Source of the DNA: an uncultured bacterium
GTDB lineage: Bacteria > Pseudomonadota > Alphaproteobacteria > Rhodospirillales > Rhodospirillaceae
Direction: 5' to 3'
Length of the DNA: 64,000 bases
Assembly: GCA_903888485.1 (NCBI GenBank)
Contig: CAISTS010000022.1
Location: 25,318 to 89,317, forward strand
This document shows, piece by piece, positions 34,426 to 43,860 of this stretch (position 1 is its first letter; every line of letters begins with the position of its first letter). The position numbers were made by a program, and so were the translations under genes. Below the pieces are notes generated by a model. It was given only the letters and a program-made list of their open reading frames with translations, did not search any database and was not told where the DNA came from.

Positions 34426-35682
34426 TTAAGCCGGGGGCAGGAGGAGAATCGCCCTGAAATCATTGACATTGGTGCGGGTCGGGCCGGGATCGACGAGATC
34501 CCCGAGGGCGGCGAACAATCCCGCAGAATCATTGCGTCTTAAGGAATTTGCGGAGTCGAGCCCCGCGGCGCGGGCCCGCGCCAGCGTCGTCGGTGTGATC
34601 AAAGCACCCGCCGCGCGCGCCGCGCCATCGACCCCATCGGTATCGGCCGCGAGCGCATAAATGCCGGCTGCGCCGTCCAGCGCAAGCGCGAGTGCCAGGG
34701 CGAACTCGGTGTTGGGGCCACCGCGGCCATCGCCATTCACGGTGACTGTGAGCTCGCCGCCCGACAGGATCACGCACGGCGCCTTCGCTTCGCGCACGCG
34801 CGCGGCCTGCGCGGCGGCGGCGATGTGTGCCGCGCCTTCGCAGCCGTCGCCTAGATCGATGACGGCAAGGCCATGTTCGCGCGCGCAGATCGCCGCAGCC
34901 CGGAAAGCATCTGCCGGGCGCGCGATGATGTGAACGGCGCCGGCGGCGACAGACTTTGGTGTTTCAAGCGCGCCTTGCTCGAGCAGAGCGCGCACGTTCG
35001 CAGACACTTCAGCGTCATAGCGCGCGAGGAACGCCAGCGCATCGGCACAGGTCGTGGGATCCCTCACCGTCGGCCCCGAGGCGATCACCGCGGGATCGTC
35101 GCCGACCACGTCGGAGATAATCAAGCTGACCAGCCTGGCCGGTGCCGCGGCTGCGGCGAGGCGCCCGCCTTTGATGCTTGAGAGGTGTTTGCGCACGCAG
35201 TTGATCTCGTCGATCGACGCGCCGGCCCGCAGCAGACTTTGGGTAATCTTGCGTTTGTCGGCAAGCGCAATGCCCGGCGCGGGCAGCGCCATGAGCGCGG
35301 ATGCGCCGCCTGAGAGCAGACATAGCACGAGGTCATCCGGGCCCGCGCTTTGCGTCAGGGCGAGGATGCGTTGCGCCGCCGCTGCGCCGCGCGCATCGGG
35401 CACGGGGTGGGAAGCCTCCACCACCTCTATGCGCGCACAGGGCGCACCGTAACCGTCCGGAACGATGACGATCCCTTCAAGGGCGCGGGCATAGTGTTGC
35501 TCCACAGCGCGCGCCATATCGGCGGCGGCCTTGCCCGCGCCGCCGACGCTCAGCCCGCCGGCCGGCGGAGGCGGCAGATATGGAAAGATGGCTGGCGCGG
35601 CGCGGGCGGCGGCCACGGCGACAGCAAAGAGATGTTCAAGGAATGCCCGTGGATCGGCTTGCCAGCTCAACCCCTGACCCAC
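34426..35682 (-). CDS. Glycerate 2-kinase (MOFRL family, GckA type)
   Basis: The enzyme phosphorylates glycerate to 2-phosphoglycerate in serine-cycle or glyoxylate/tartronate metabolism. The product is about 418 residues with an N-terminal DUF4147 domain (VGGAGKAAADMARAVE, then CLLSGGASALMALP) and a C-terminal MOFRL domain (ILSGGELTVTV, GRGGPNTEFALAL, DTDGVDG). The start is uncertain: GTG at 35682 with AAGG upstream, or TTG at 35670 overlapping the preceding stop. Either way it overlaps or abuts the STAS-like gene, so the two are coupled. Confidence 0.87.
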   Translation of the reverse strand: MGQGLSWQADPRAFLEHLFAVAVAAARAAPAIFPYLPPPPAGGLSVGGAGKAAADMARAVEQHYARALEGIVIVPDGYGAPCARIEVVEASHPVPDARGAAAAQRILALTQSAGPDDLVLCLLSGGASALMALPAPGIALADKRKITQSLLRAGASIDEINCVRKHLSSIKGGRLAAAAAPARLVSLIISDVVGDDPAVIASGPTVRDPTTCADALAFLARYDAEVSANVRALLEQGALETPKSVAAGAVHIIARPADAFRAAAICAREHGLAVIDLGDGCEGAAHIAAAAQAARVREAKAPCVILSGGELTVTVNGDGRGGPNTEFALALALALDGAAGIYALAADTDGVDGAARAAGALITPTTLARARAAGLDSANSLRRNDSAGLFAALGDLVDPGPTRTNVNDFRAILLLPPA

Positions 35683-36026
35683 GCCAGCGCCTTCTTCTGG
35701 TGGCCGTCGGTGAAGAACTCGTAGGCGCCGGGCGGCAGGGAATCGCGCAGCACGAGCGCCAGCCCCGCCCAGGACGGGCCGCCGACGATGGCGGCGCGCT
35801 CGAACTTGCTCAGATTGGAATGCAGGATGGCGCCGGTTTCCCAGCTTGAGGCCTCGTCCCACCCCAGAAGGCGCGAGAGGTCGGCATAAAGGCGGAAGTT
35901 GGGATAACGCGAGAGCACATCTCCCATCATCGGCACGAAAACGACCGCGTAGTCCTCCTCGGTCAGCGTGCCGACGGCGCGGAAACAGACAAGATTGCCT
36001 TCGGTGGAGGGCAACGATTCAAGCAT
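35667..36026 (-). CDS. SpoIIAA-like (STAS/SEC14) domain protein
   Basis: This 119-residue single-domain protein has a SpoIIAA-like pattern: VCFRAVGTLTEEDYAVVFVP, then FRLYADLSRLLGWD, and a C-terminal YEFFTDGHQKKALAWV. Such proteins are small cytoplasmic or membrane-peripheral modules of unknown role. It overlaps the glycerate kinase start. The gap to the kinase at 36112 (85 bases) contains no gene. Confidence 0.8.
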   Translation of the reverse strand: MLESLPSTEGNLVCFRAVGTLTEEDYAVVFVPMMGDVLSRYPNFRLYADLSRLLGWDEASSWETGAILHSNLSKFERAAIVGGPSWAGLALVLRDSLPPGAYEFFTDGHQKKALAWVRG

Positions 36027-36111
36027 GGCCGACGAAAACCTTTTCGAGCATCCGCGCCGAGCCTAACAGGCTCGCGCGCGGAATAAAATATTGAGGTTGG
36101 TGGGGCAATAC

Positions 36112-38580
36112 CTACTGGGCGGCCTGGAGCTGGGCTTCGGCCACAGGCAGATAGACCGTGAAACAGGTGCCTGTTCCGACCGCACTCTCGACGGTCACGG
36201 TGCCGCCCCAGCTTTTGGCGAGGCCCGAGACAACCGAAAGGCCGAGGCCGGTGCCCTTGCCTTGCGACTTGGTGGTGAAGAACGGATCGAAGACCTTGCC
36301 CAACTGATCGACCGGGATGCCAGGGCCATTGTCCTCCACCAAGAGGCGGCAGTAGAGGCCCGGCGCCAAAGATAGCGCGCGCGCGGCGCCGGCCTCGAAA
36401 TTGGCGGCGTCGATGGTGACCGCGATGCGCGCCCCTGCGGGCGAAGCTTCGGCGGCGTTGGTGACAAGGTTGGTGAGGAGTTGCGTGAGCCCCGTGCGGT
36501 CGACCCGCACCACCAGATCGTCGAGGCTATCGTTGATCACGAGCGTGGTGCGCGGATCGAGCGTGCCGCCGATCAAATCCACGGTCTCGCGCACGACGTC
36601 GAGCACGCTGACATTTTCGCGTTTCGGCGGGCTCTGGCGCGCGAACGCCAGCACGTTGCGCACGATGGTCATGGAGCGTTCCGCAGCAATGCCGATGCGG
36701 GCGAAGTATTGGCGCACGCCGGCGGCAGGATCGCTCTGCGCGTTGCCAAGATTGGCGTAGATGACGATCGGCTGGAGCAGATTGTTGATCTCGTGCGCCA
36801 TGCCGCCGGCAAGGCGCCCAAGCGCTTCGGCCTTGCGGTCAGCTTCGTCACGCTCCTGCTTGTTATTGAGCTCGGTGACGTCGGTGCCTGCGCCACGGTA
36901 GCCGAGATAGCGCCCGGCCGCATCGAAACGCGGGTTGCCCGAGAGGCGCACCCAGCGCAACTGGCCTTCAGCGTTCTTGATCGGCAGCAGCAAGCTGCGA
37001 AATTGGGTGCGAAGCTTGATGGCACGCTGCAGGAGCGCGAAGTCGCCGCCGTCGGCGTCCGGCGCGTCGCCGGTAAGGATGCGCAAGCCCGCCCCCATGC
37101 CGTCGCCGAACCGGTTGGTGGCCGCGCCGCTGAACAGCGTGATGGCGCCATTGGCGCCGAGTTCCCAGATATAGTCGCTCGAGCATTCGACAATGTCGCG
37201 CAGGCGCTCTTCGTCATCGCGGATGGTGTCTTCGGCGGTGCGGATGGCGGTCACGTCCTGAGCGACGCCAAAGATGCGCCGATCCTCCATGACTTGATGG
37301 TTGTAACGAATGTGACGCACCTCGCCGTCAGGACGGGTGATACGGCACTCGACGCTACCGGGCTCCGGTTTATCCGCAAATGCCGCCCACTGTTTGACGA
37401 TGCGTTGCTGGTCCTCGGGCACGACCAGGTGGATGAAGGTGTCCTGGCCGGGACGGAAGGTCTTGGGATCGAGGCCGTGAATGGCGAACATATTCGGCGA
37501 CCAGCGCAAATTGGTCGAGGGGATCGTGTCCTCGTAATAGCCGATGCCGGATAGGCGCTGGGATTCGAGGATTCGCAGCTCGTTCATCTGGAGGGCGTGC
37601 TTGGTGGCCTGCTCGGCGGCGATGCGGCGAATCAGCCACCACGTGAGCGCGCAGATCACCAGCGCTCCCGACAACGCCGAGGCGATGAGCGCAAGGCTCG
37701 CCTCGCGCCACTTTTCGGTGAATTGATACCAATCGGCGGTGACCGCGATGACGATGGGATAGCGCTGCAGCGCGCGGTACGAGAGCAAGTCGCCGCTGTA
37801 GTTTTCGCCCGTGGTGACCCGGTACACGCCCGCGCGCGCGGCCGGCACCATCTCCTTGATCAGGAGCTTCTCGTTTTCAGTGAGTTCGCGCGCACGCGCG
37901 GGATTGGTGCTGGCCAGCAGCGCGCCGTCGCGGCGGATGAGATCGACGGCCTCATAGCGCGACGGCAGAAGGTCGGCGTAGACCATGGTGAAGGCGTCGA
38001 GCGCGATGGTGACGATGTAAACGCCGCCGAAGGCGCCCTTCTCGTCCGTGAGCGCCCGCGTCACGCCGATGATGCGCCGATCCGAGACGAGGTCGCGCTG
38101 CGGCCGCGTGATGAAAAAGGCGCGGGTCTCGGCATTAGCGCCGCGGTGGAACAGGTAAATGGGGTGCTGCGCGGCGTCGAGCGTATCGCCGATGGGATGG
38201 AGCCGGTCATCGCCGCCGCGCACAACACCGCCGTGGCCGACGCCCGCAGCATCGATGAAAATCACCGAATTGATCAGGGCCCAGTTGTCGGCCATGTTGA
38301 TGAAGCGCTCGGCCATAATGCCGTCGGGCACTGCGACGCCTTGGCGCGCGCGGGTGGCATCGATGGCGCGGTCGAGCACCAGGGTCACGGACTGGAAGGT
38401 GATGTCGGTATTGGCCTCGATGATCTGAGTGAATTGCTGCACGTCACGGCGCGCGGCCGCGACGCTGCTGTCGTAGGTCTGCCAAATCTGGCCAACCACC
38501 ATCACGGCGACGATACCGATGGCCATGCCCGCGACCAGCAGGGTGCGCTGTTTTAGATTTGGGCTGGCCCCAACCGCCAT
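36112..38580 (-). CDS. Membrane sensor histidine kinase with extracytoplasmic and PAS domains
   Basis: The 822-residue kinase starts at 38580, where GGAGGGG lies six bases upstream; the frame continues further upstream but that part is antisense to hspQ. It has two membrane helices (about 14-36 and 288-311) bounding a large periplasmic Cache-like sensor, then two PAS regions (about 330-440, 450-570), the dimerisation His (GGMAHEINNLLQPIVIYANL near 585) and the ATPase domain (VTNAAEAS, EDNGPGIP, GKGTGLGLSVVSGLAK). There is no receiver domain. Its kinase core is a close paralogue of that at 32153-34051. Confidence 0.92.
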   Translation of the reverse strand: MAVGASPNLKQRTLLVAGMAIGIVAVMVVGQIWQTYDSSVAAARRDVQQFTQIIEANTDITFQSVTLVLDRAIDATRARQGVAVPDGIMAERFINMADNWALINSVIFIDAAGVGHGGVVRGGDDRLHPIGDTLDAAQHPIYLFHRGANAETRAFFITRPQRDLVSDRRIIGVTRALTDEKGAFGGVYIVTIALDAFTMVYADLLPSRYEAVDLIRRDGALLASTNPARARELTENEKLLIKEMVPAARAGVYRVTTGENYSGDLLSYRALQRYPIVIAVTADWYQFTEKWREASLALIASALSGALVICALTWWLIRRIAAEQATKHALQMNELRILESQRLSGIGYYEDTIPSTNLRWSPNMFAIHGLDPKTFRPGQDTFIHLVVPEDQQRIVKQWAAFADKPEPGSVECRITRPDGEVRHIRYNHQVMEDRRIFGVAQDVTAIRTAEDTIRDDEERLRDIVECSSDYIWELGANGAITLFSGAATNRFGDGMGAGLRILTGDAPDADGGDFALLQRAIKLRTQFRSLLLPIKNAEGQLRWVRLSGNPRFDAAGRYLGYRGAGTDVTELNNKQERDEADRKAEALGRLAGGMAHEINNLLQPIVIYANLGNAQSDPAAGVRQYFARIGIAAERSMTIVRNVLAFARQSPPKRENVSVLDVVRETVDLIGGTLDPRTTLVINDSLDDLVVRVDRTGLTQLLTNLVTNAAEASPAGARIAVTIDAANFEAGAARALSLAPGLYCRLLVEDNGPGIPVDQLGKVFDPFFTTKSQGKGTGLGLSVVSGLAKSWGGTVTVESAVGTGTCFTVYLPVAEAQLQAAQ

Positions 38581-38699
38581 ATCGAACCCCTCCGTCCCCA
38601 CCAGCAACTGTACACGAGCCCCGAATATCGCTCTATGCGCGTGGCGGCCAAGAGAGATCACAACAATACCTATTATATTACAAATACTTACCCGTCGCG

Positions 38700-38728
38700 C
38701 TTGTCGTTTGGACGCCGGATTCTTATCC
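38700..38728 (+). promoter_or_regulatory. Sigma-32-type heat-shock promoter upstream of hspQ
   Basis: CTTG at 38700-38703 and CTTATCC at 38722-38728 are separated by 18 bases, close to the alphaproteobacterial RpoH consensus (CTTG-N17/18-CYTAT). It is 29 bases upstream of the hspQ ATG. Fit to a heat-shock gene supports it. Confidence 0.5.
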
Positions 38729-38757
38729 TGTTGCGAACGGGCCCTAGACCCCGCTGG

Positions 38758-39096
38758 ATGCACGGCATGGAACAGCGAAGCGCCAAATTCAACATCGGCC
38801 AGGTGGTCAAGCACCGCTCCTTTCCGTTCCGGGGCGTGATCTTCGACGTCGATCCGGAATTCGCCAACACCGAGGAATGGTGGCTGGCGATCCCCGAAGA
38901 TCGTCGCCCTGACAAGGACCAGCCGTTCTATCACCTGCTCGCCGAAAACGCGCAGACCCACTACGTCGCTTATGTCTCGCAGCAAAACCTGTTGGCCGAC
39001 GAAACGGGCGAGCCCGTGCGTCACCCCGAAGTCGGTTCCTACTTCGACGAGTTCAGAGGCGATCACTACGTCGTGCGCCGCAGCACCGCCAACTAG
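38758..39096 (+). CDS. hspQ: Heat shock protein HspQ
   Basis: HspQ (YccV-like) is a small hemimethylated-DNA-binding-like protein that acts as a protease specificity factor in enterobacteria. The 112 residues carry the family core IGQVVKHRSFPFRGVIFDVD, EFANTEEWWLAIPEDRRP and the DQPFYHLLAEN motif. ATGs at 38758 and 38767 are both possible. It is divergent from the membrane kinase and has a sigma-32-like promoter. Confidence 0.93.
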   Translation: MHGMEQRSAKFNIGQVVKHRSFPFRGVIFDVDPEFANTEEWWLAIPEDRRPDKDQPFYHLLAENAQTHYVAYVSQQNLLADETGEPVRHPEVGSYFDEFRGDHYVVRRSTAN

Positions 39097-39212
39097 CGCT
39101 TACCACCTAAAACATTTGGAAATTGTGCGGCGACTGCTTACCTTAGCCGCCAACCGGCAGCGCTAGGGCCGGCGTATCCCATAATTCAAAACCCAACAGG
39201 GACGAGGACCAC

Positions 39213-39692
39213 ATGACGATCAAAGTAGGCGACAGCATGCCCCAGGGCACCTTCAAGGTCATGGGCGCGGAAGGTCCCAAAGACGTCTCCAGCGACGAAC
39301 TCTTCAAGGGCAAGAAGGTGGTGTTGTTCTCGGTGCCCGGCGCTTTCACGCCGACCTGCTCGAAGCAACATCTGCCGTCCTATGTGAACAACTTCGACAA
39401 GATCAAGGCCCAGGGCGTAGACACCATCGCCTGCACGGCGGTGAACGACGTGTTCGTCATGGATGCCTGGGGCAAGGACCAGAAGACGGGTGACAAGGTC
39501 ACCATGCTGGCCGACGGCGACGGCGAATATGCCAAAAAGCTGGGCCTTGAGCTCGACCTGCGCGGCAAAGGCCTCGGCGTGCGCGGCAAGCGCTGGTCGA
39601 TGGTCGTGAACAACGGCAAGGTCGAAAAGCTCAACATCGACGAAGGCAAGTACGAGGTGAGCGGCGCCGAAGCGACCTGCGGCCTGAACTAA
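39213..39692 (+). CDS. Peroxiredoxin (Prx5-type)
   Basis: This thiol peroxidase reduces peroxides. It has 159 residues with the peroxidatic Cys at about 49 in VPGAFTPTCSKQHLPSY, a further Cys in TIACTAVND (about 74) and a C-terminal Cys in EATCGLN (about 156) that could resolve. The N-terminus MTIKVGDSMPQGTF fits the Prx5/AhpE-like family. AGGACGAGGA precedes the ATG. It is followed by the glycan locus. Confidence 0.93.
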   Translation: MTIKVGDSMPQGTFKVMGAEGPKDVSSDELFKGKKVVLFSVPGAFTPTCSKQHLPSYVNNFDKIKAQGVDTIACTAVNDVFVMDAWGKDQKTGDKVTMLADGDGEYAKKLGLELDLRGKGLGVRGKRWSMVVNNGKVEKLNIDEGKYEVSGAEATCGLN

Positions 39693-39728
39693 GTTGAGGC
39701 GCGCCGCCCGCATCTCTGGATTTCCGGC

Positions 39729-41012
39729 ATGCGGGTCGCGCTGATCAACACCATGGACTTGAAAGGCGGCGCCGCACGCGCCGCCTTTCGCTTGCATAAG
39801 GGCTTGGTCTCGGCCGGCGTCGATAGCACCTACTATGTGCGCGACCAGACACGGGCCGATCCTTCCATCAGGCGTTTCATCCCCGATCCCGCACCGGCGT
39901 CGGCCCAGCACCGCGCCGCGTGCAAAGCGGCACGCGAGGCCGCCTACAACGCCTATGCCGCGACGCGCAGCCCGGATATCGAACTCTTCAGCCAGGAGCA
40001 GGTGGACGGCGATGAGAACTTCTTCATCCAAATGCCGCGCGCCGATATCATTAACCTGCATTGGGTCGCGGGCTTCGTCGACTACCACCTGTTCTTCACC
40101 AAACGCATCACCCGGCCCGTGGTCTGGACGCTGCACGACATGAACCCTTTCACGGGCGGCTGTCACTACGATCAAGGCTGCGGCAAGTGGCAGTCACACT
40201 GCAAGGCGTGCCCGCTGCTCGGCACCGACGATCCGCATGACCTTTCGCATCGAGTCTTCGCGGCCAAGGCCAAGCTGTTCGCGGACTGGCCGGCGCATAT
40301 GCTGAAGATCGTCACCCCCAGCCACTGGCTAGCCACGGAAGCGCGCAGAAGCGCGCTATTCAGCAAGTATGAAGCCACGACGATCCCCAACGGCATCGAG
40401 ACCGATGTCTTCAAGCCCATGGATAAGGCCAAGGCGCGCGCTGCGCTGGGACTGCCCCAAGAGGCCGATATCGTGCTGTTCGTCTCCAATCATATTCGCC
40501 TCGCGCGCAAGGGCTTCCGCGAGCTGGTGCACGGGCTGTCGCTCTTGCCGGACTTGAAGAACCTGTTGCTGGTGGGCGTTGGTGACAGCCACATCCTCTC
40601 GGTCGATGCACCTTTCAAGGTCACGCAGCTCGAGCTCATCAACGACGACGCCAAGACAGCGATGGTCTATGCGGCGGCGGATGTGATGGCGATCCCGTCG
40701 CGGCAGGACAATCTACCCAATACGATTTTGGAATCCTTCGCCTGCGGCACGCCGGTGGTGGGCTTTTCCGCCGGCGGCATCCCCGACCTGGTGCGTGAAG
40801 ACGAGACCGGATTCCTCGCCAGCCCGGGCAGCGTGCCTGGCCTGTCGCTCGCCTTCATAAAAGCCTTCGGCAATCGCGAACACTTGGCTGCCTGCGGCGC
40901 ACGCGGCCGCGCGCTGGTGGAACGCGATTATTCGCTCAAGGCCAACGCAACCGCCTATAAGGCGTTCTACGAACGCACGCTCGCCGACGCCCGGCGTCTG
41001 GGCGCACACTGA
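39729..41012 (+). CDS. GT4-type glycosyltransferase
   Basis: This retaining, GT-B-fold glycosyltransferase has 427 residues: an N-terminal acceptor domain (ALINTMDLKGGAARAAFRLH) and a C-terminal sugar-nucleotide domain with IPSRQDNLPNTILESFACGT, then PVVGFSAGGIPDLV. A Cys-containing loop (GGCHYDQGCGKWQSHCKACP, about 138-157) is unusual for the family core but seen in surface-polysaccharide transferases. It starts the glycan locus and its stop overlaps the galE ATG by one base. Confidence 0.9.
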   Translation: MRVALINTMDLKGGAARAAFRLHKGLVSAGVDSTYYVRDQTRADPSIRRFIPDPAPASAQHRAACKAAREAAYNAYAATRSPDIELFSQEQVDGDENFFIQMPRADIINLHWVAGFVDYHLFFTKRITRPVVWTLHDMNPFTGGCHYDQGCGKWQSHCKACPLLGTDDPHDLSHRVFAAKAKLFADWPAHMLKIVTPSHWLATEARRSALFSKYEATTIPNGIETDVFKPMDKAKARAALGLPQEADIVLFVSNHIRLARKGFRELVHGLSLLPDLKNLLLVGVGDSHILSVDAPFKVTQLELINDDAKTAMVYAAADVMAIPSRQDNLPNTILESFACGTPVVGFSAGGIPDLVREDETGFLASPGSVPGLSLAFIKAFGNREHLAACGARGRALVERDYSLKANATAYKAFYERTLADARRLGAH

Positions 41013-41974
41013 TGGTGGACAAGACTATCCTCGTCACCGGCGGCGCGGGCTATGTCGGCAGCCATGCCTGTAAGGCGCTCGCCCAGGCGGGCTATGTGCC
41101 GGTAACCTACGACAACCTCTTCCGCGGCCATCGCGAACTGGTGAAGTGGGGCCCGCTCGAGGTCGGCGACATCTGCGATCCAGCGCGCCTCAAAGACGTC
41201 ATCGCGCGCCACAAGCCCGTCGCCACCATGCACTTCGCAGCTATGGCCTTGGTTGGCGAGTCCGTCAGCCAGCCCGACGTGTATCACCGCGTCAATGTCG
41301 AAGGCACGAGCACGTTACTCGCAATCATGCGCGGCGCGGGCGTGGACAAGATCGTGGTGTCCGGCACCTGCGCGGTCTACGGCATGCCGAAGACGACGCC
41401 GATCACCGAAGACACGCCGATAGCGCCCATCAGCCCCTATGGCGAGACCAAGCTCGGCATGGAGCGGCGTGTGTCGGCAGCGGATGTGTCATCGGTGGTG
41501 CTGCGCTACTTCAACGCCGCCGGGGCCGATCCCGACGCCGAAACCGGCGAATGGCACGAGCCCGAGACGCACCTGATCCCGAACGTGCTCAATGCCGCCA
41601 CCAAAGGTGAAACGTTGCGCCTGTTCGGCGACGACTACCCTACGCCCGACGGCACCTGCATCCGCGACTACATCCACGTCTGCGACATCGCCGCGGCGCA
41701 TGTGGCGGCGCTCGCGTACATGGATAAAGCGCCCGGCGCGCATGTCTTCAACCTCGGCACGGGCACGGGCAATTCGGTACGTGAGGTGATCGAGACGGCG
41801 CGGCGCGTCACCGGCAAGGACATCCGCGCTGTTGTCGAGAAGCGGCGCGAGGGCGATCCTGCTGTGCTGGTGGCCAACTCAAGCCGCGTGCAAAGCGCGC
41901 TGGGCTGGACTCCAAGACGGTCCTTGGAAGACCAAGTGCGCGACGCCTGGCGCTGGACTCAGAAAAACGGCTAA
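41012..41974 (+). CDS. galE: UDP-glucose 4-epimerase GalE
   Basis: The enzyme interconverts UDP-glucose and UDP-galactose (or the N-acetyl forms) for glycan assembly. It has 320 residues with the NAD-binding GGAGYVGSHACKAL at the N-terminus and the YxxxK catalytic motif in SPYGETKLGMERR, plus VLRYFNAAGADPD. It is translationally linked to the upstream glycosyltransferase and converges on the sulfotransferase-fusion gene with a four-base stop overlap. Confidence 0.94.
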   Translation: MVDKTILVTGGAGYVGSHACKALAQAGYVPVTYDNLFRGHRELVKWGPLEVGDICDPARLKDVIARHKPVATMHFAAMALVGESVSQPDVYHRVNVEGTSTLLAIMRGAGVDKIVVSGTCAVYGMPKTTPITEDTPIAPISPYGETKLGMERRVSAADVSSVVLRYFNAAGADPDAETGEWHEPETHLIPNVLNAATKGETLRLFGDDYPTPDGTCIRDYIHVCDIAAAHVAALAYMDKAPGAHVFNLGTGTGNSVREVIETARRVTGKDIRAVVEKRREGDPAVLVANSSRVQSALGWTPRRSLEDQVRDAWRWTQKNG

Positions 41975-43860
41975 GCGGCGCGGGCCAGCGCCGCGCGCAT
42001 CAGATCGGCGAACCAAGCCGCGCGCTTAGATAGGCTATGTTCCTTGAGGCAGCGTTCCTGCGCGCGCGCCGCCATCTCTTCGCACAGCGCCGGCTGAGAC
42101 AGGTAATAGAGGATCTTCGACGCCAGCTCCTGCGGCGTGCGGAAGGTCTCGATCTCGCGGCCGGGCTCGAAGAATTCCGGAAGTTGCGGATGGTGGGACG
42201 TCAGCAGGAACGCCCCCGCGCCAGTGGCCTCGATCAGGCGCATGTTGGGCGGCTGGGCCCCGAAGGCGTCGATATCGATGTTGACCACGATGCGCGCGCT
42301 GCGCAGCAGCCGGAACATGTCCTGCGCCCAGCGCGCGCCGCGATTGAGCGATTGCGCGAGGGGCGACAGGAACGAAACGTTCGGCATGAACAGTCCCAGG
42401 GAAAACGGCGCAATCGGGTCGCGGCTGAGCTCGGCCAGCATGTCGATCATCTGGATACGGCGCGCGTGCTGCTGCGTCATGGTGCCGGAAATCACGACAT
42501 CCCATTCAATCTTGCGCGGCTCTTTGAGGACCGGAATGTGCTCGGGAAAACCCGGGTGGAACCGCTCGACGCGCTTGGCGCCGCGTGCGGTGGCTTCGTC
42601 GAAGATGCGGTCGAAACTGGTGAGGATCAGATCATAGGCGGAAAGGTCGGTATCCGCCGGCAGAGGAAACCCGCGCCATCCGGCAATGACCGGCGGGCGC
42701 TTGGCGAGGCGGTTGTAAAACCCAGTATGCAGCGTATGCACATCGGTCGTGTAGACGATGTCGGGCGCGAAGCGCTCAATCTGCTCCAGGGTCGCCTTGG
42801 CGGAGTCCACCTTCTGGCCGGTGGCGAGCCCCTGCTCGCGCAGCCAGGCCCCTTGCGCGACGGAATTGTTGGCGACAACCTGCATGGTCTCGAAGCCGTG
42901 AGCACGAAGAGGACGCGTGAAAATGTGCGGATCGGCGAAGCCGTCGTCCAGTAGAGCATCGATCTGGACGTCATAGGACGCCGACATCAGATGCGGCCGC
43001 GCCGTGTAAAAATCCATCAGGTAGTCGGGATAGAACGTATTGATCTGCAGAAACCGAGTGGGGCGCGCCGATGCAGGTACTGATTGCGCCGGTTGCGGCG
43101 ACTTCGCCTTGGCCGCGCTTGATGCGCGCCGGCTTTGGTACAGCGCCATGCCCTCGCCCGCTTCGCGCTCAAAGAACGCGCGGTCGTCGGCCTTGAAGTA
43201 GGCAGCGTGATCTCCAACTTGTCCTTTGCGGAACATGACCGCCGTGGTGGCGCCGGCCGCGGCGGGATTGCGCGACATGACGACGTCGAACAGCTGCGCG
43301 CGGCGCGGCAGCTCGAGAAAGTCCGCGAGGCGCCCGACAACGCCGGCAAAGTCGTCGTGCATGTCTTCGTAAAAGATCGGAAGCACTTCATCCCGGCCCA
43401 TCCACGCATGAACGTGGGCCGACCATTGCGCCGCCGCGCTGGAGTAACCCGGCCGCGGAAAGCGCAAGAACTCCGAGAACGAAACGTTGGCGAGCGCAGG
43501 GTCGATCTTTTTGCGGTACTCGTAGAACGAGACCATGACGTCGCGCCCGTCGCGCACGGCGTAAACGATGCGGCTGGCCTGCACGAGCTGCGCAGCATAA
43601 GCGCGTAAGCCGCCTTCCACGGGGAACGTCTCGAGCGTCGGAAAGTCGTGGAGCTTGAGGATCGGGCGGCCAGGCGTGTGGCGGCGCTGTTCAAATGCAT
43701 CTTTGGGCAGATTCTCTTTGTGCGTGGGCAGCAACGTTTCCATGGTCAGGTACGTGTTGCTCGCACCCAGGATGTTGTTGCGAATGGTATCGATGGTGAG
43801 GTGCGTGCCCGAGCGCCGGTGCGAAGCGACGAGAATGTTGGCGGTGCGATCGTCCGACAT
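41971..43860 (-). CDS. Sulfotransferase-glycosyltransferase fusion protein
   Basis: The 629-residue protein joins two enzyme halves. Residues about 8-275 are a PAPS-dependent sulfotransferase: 5'-phosphosulfate loop SHRRSGTHLTIDTI and 3'-phosphate motif VYAVRDGRDVMVSFYEYRKK. A Ser/Ala/Pro linker (about 278-300) leads to residues 305-629, a GT-B-type glycosyltransferase with a CgeB-like region and the C-terminal NMRLIEATGAGAFLLTSHHP characteristic of Glyco_trans_1_2 domains. This suggests one polypeptide that builds and sulfates a surface sugar. The start at 43860 overlaps the PhyH gene stop (TGATG). Confidence 0.88.
   Translation of the reverse strand: MSDDRTANILVASHRRSGTHLTIDTIRNNILGASNTYLTMETLLPTHKENLPKDAFEQRRHTPGRPILKLHDFPTLETFPVEGGLRAYAAQLVQASRIVYAVRDGRDVMVSFYEYRKKIDPALANVSFSEFLRFPRPGYSSAAAQWSAHVHAWMGRDEVLPIFYEDMHDDFAGVVGRLADFLELPRRAQLFDVVMSRNPAAAGATTAVMFRKGQVGDHAAYFKADDRAFFEREAGEGMALYQSRRASSAAKAKSPQPAQSVPASARPTRFLQINTFYPDYLMDFYTARPHLMSASYDVQIDALLDDGFADPHIFTRPLRAHGFETMQVVANNSVAQGAWLREQGLATGQKVDSAKATLEQIERFAPDIVYTTDVHTLHTGFYNRLAKRPPVIAGWRGFPLPADTDLSAYDLILTSFDRIFDEATARGAKRVERFHPGFPEHIPVLKEPRKIEWDVVISGTMTQQHARRIQMIDMLAELSRDPIAPFSLGLFMPNVSFLSPLAQSLNRGARWAQDMFRLLRSARIVVNIDIDAFGAQPPNMRLIEATGAGAFLLTSHHPQLPEFFEPGREIETFRTPQELASKILYYLSQPALCEEMAARAQERCLKEHSLSKRAAWFADLMRAALARAA

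Noticed and set aside
38581..39066. N-terminal extension of the membrane kinase to 39066
   Set aside because: Antisense to hspQ; a strong ribosome-binding site places the start at 38580.
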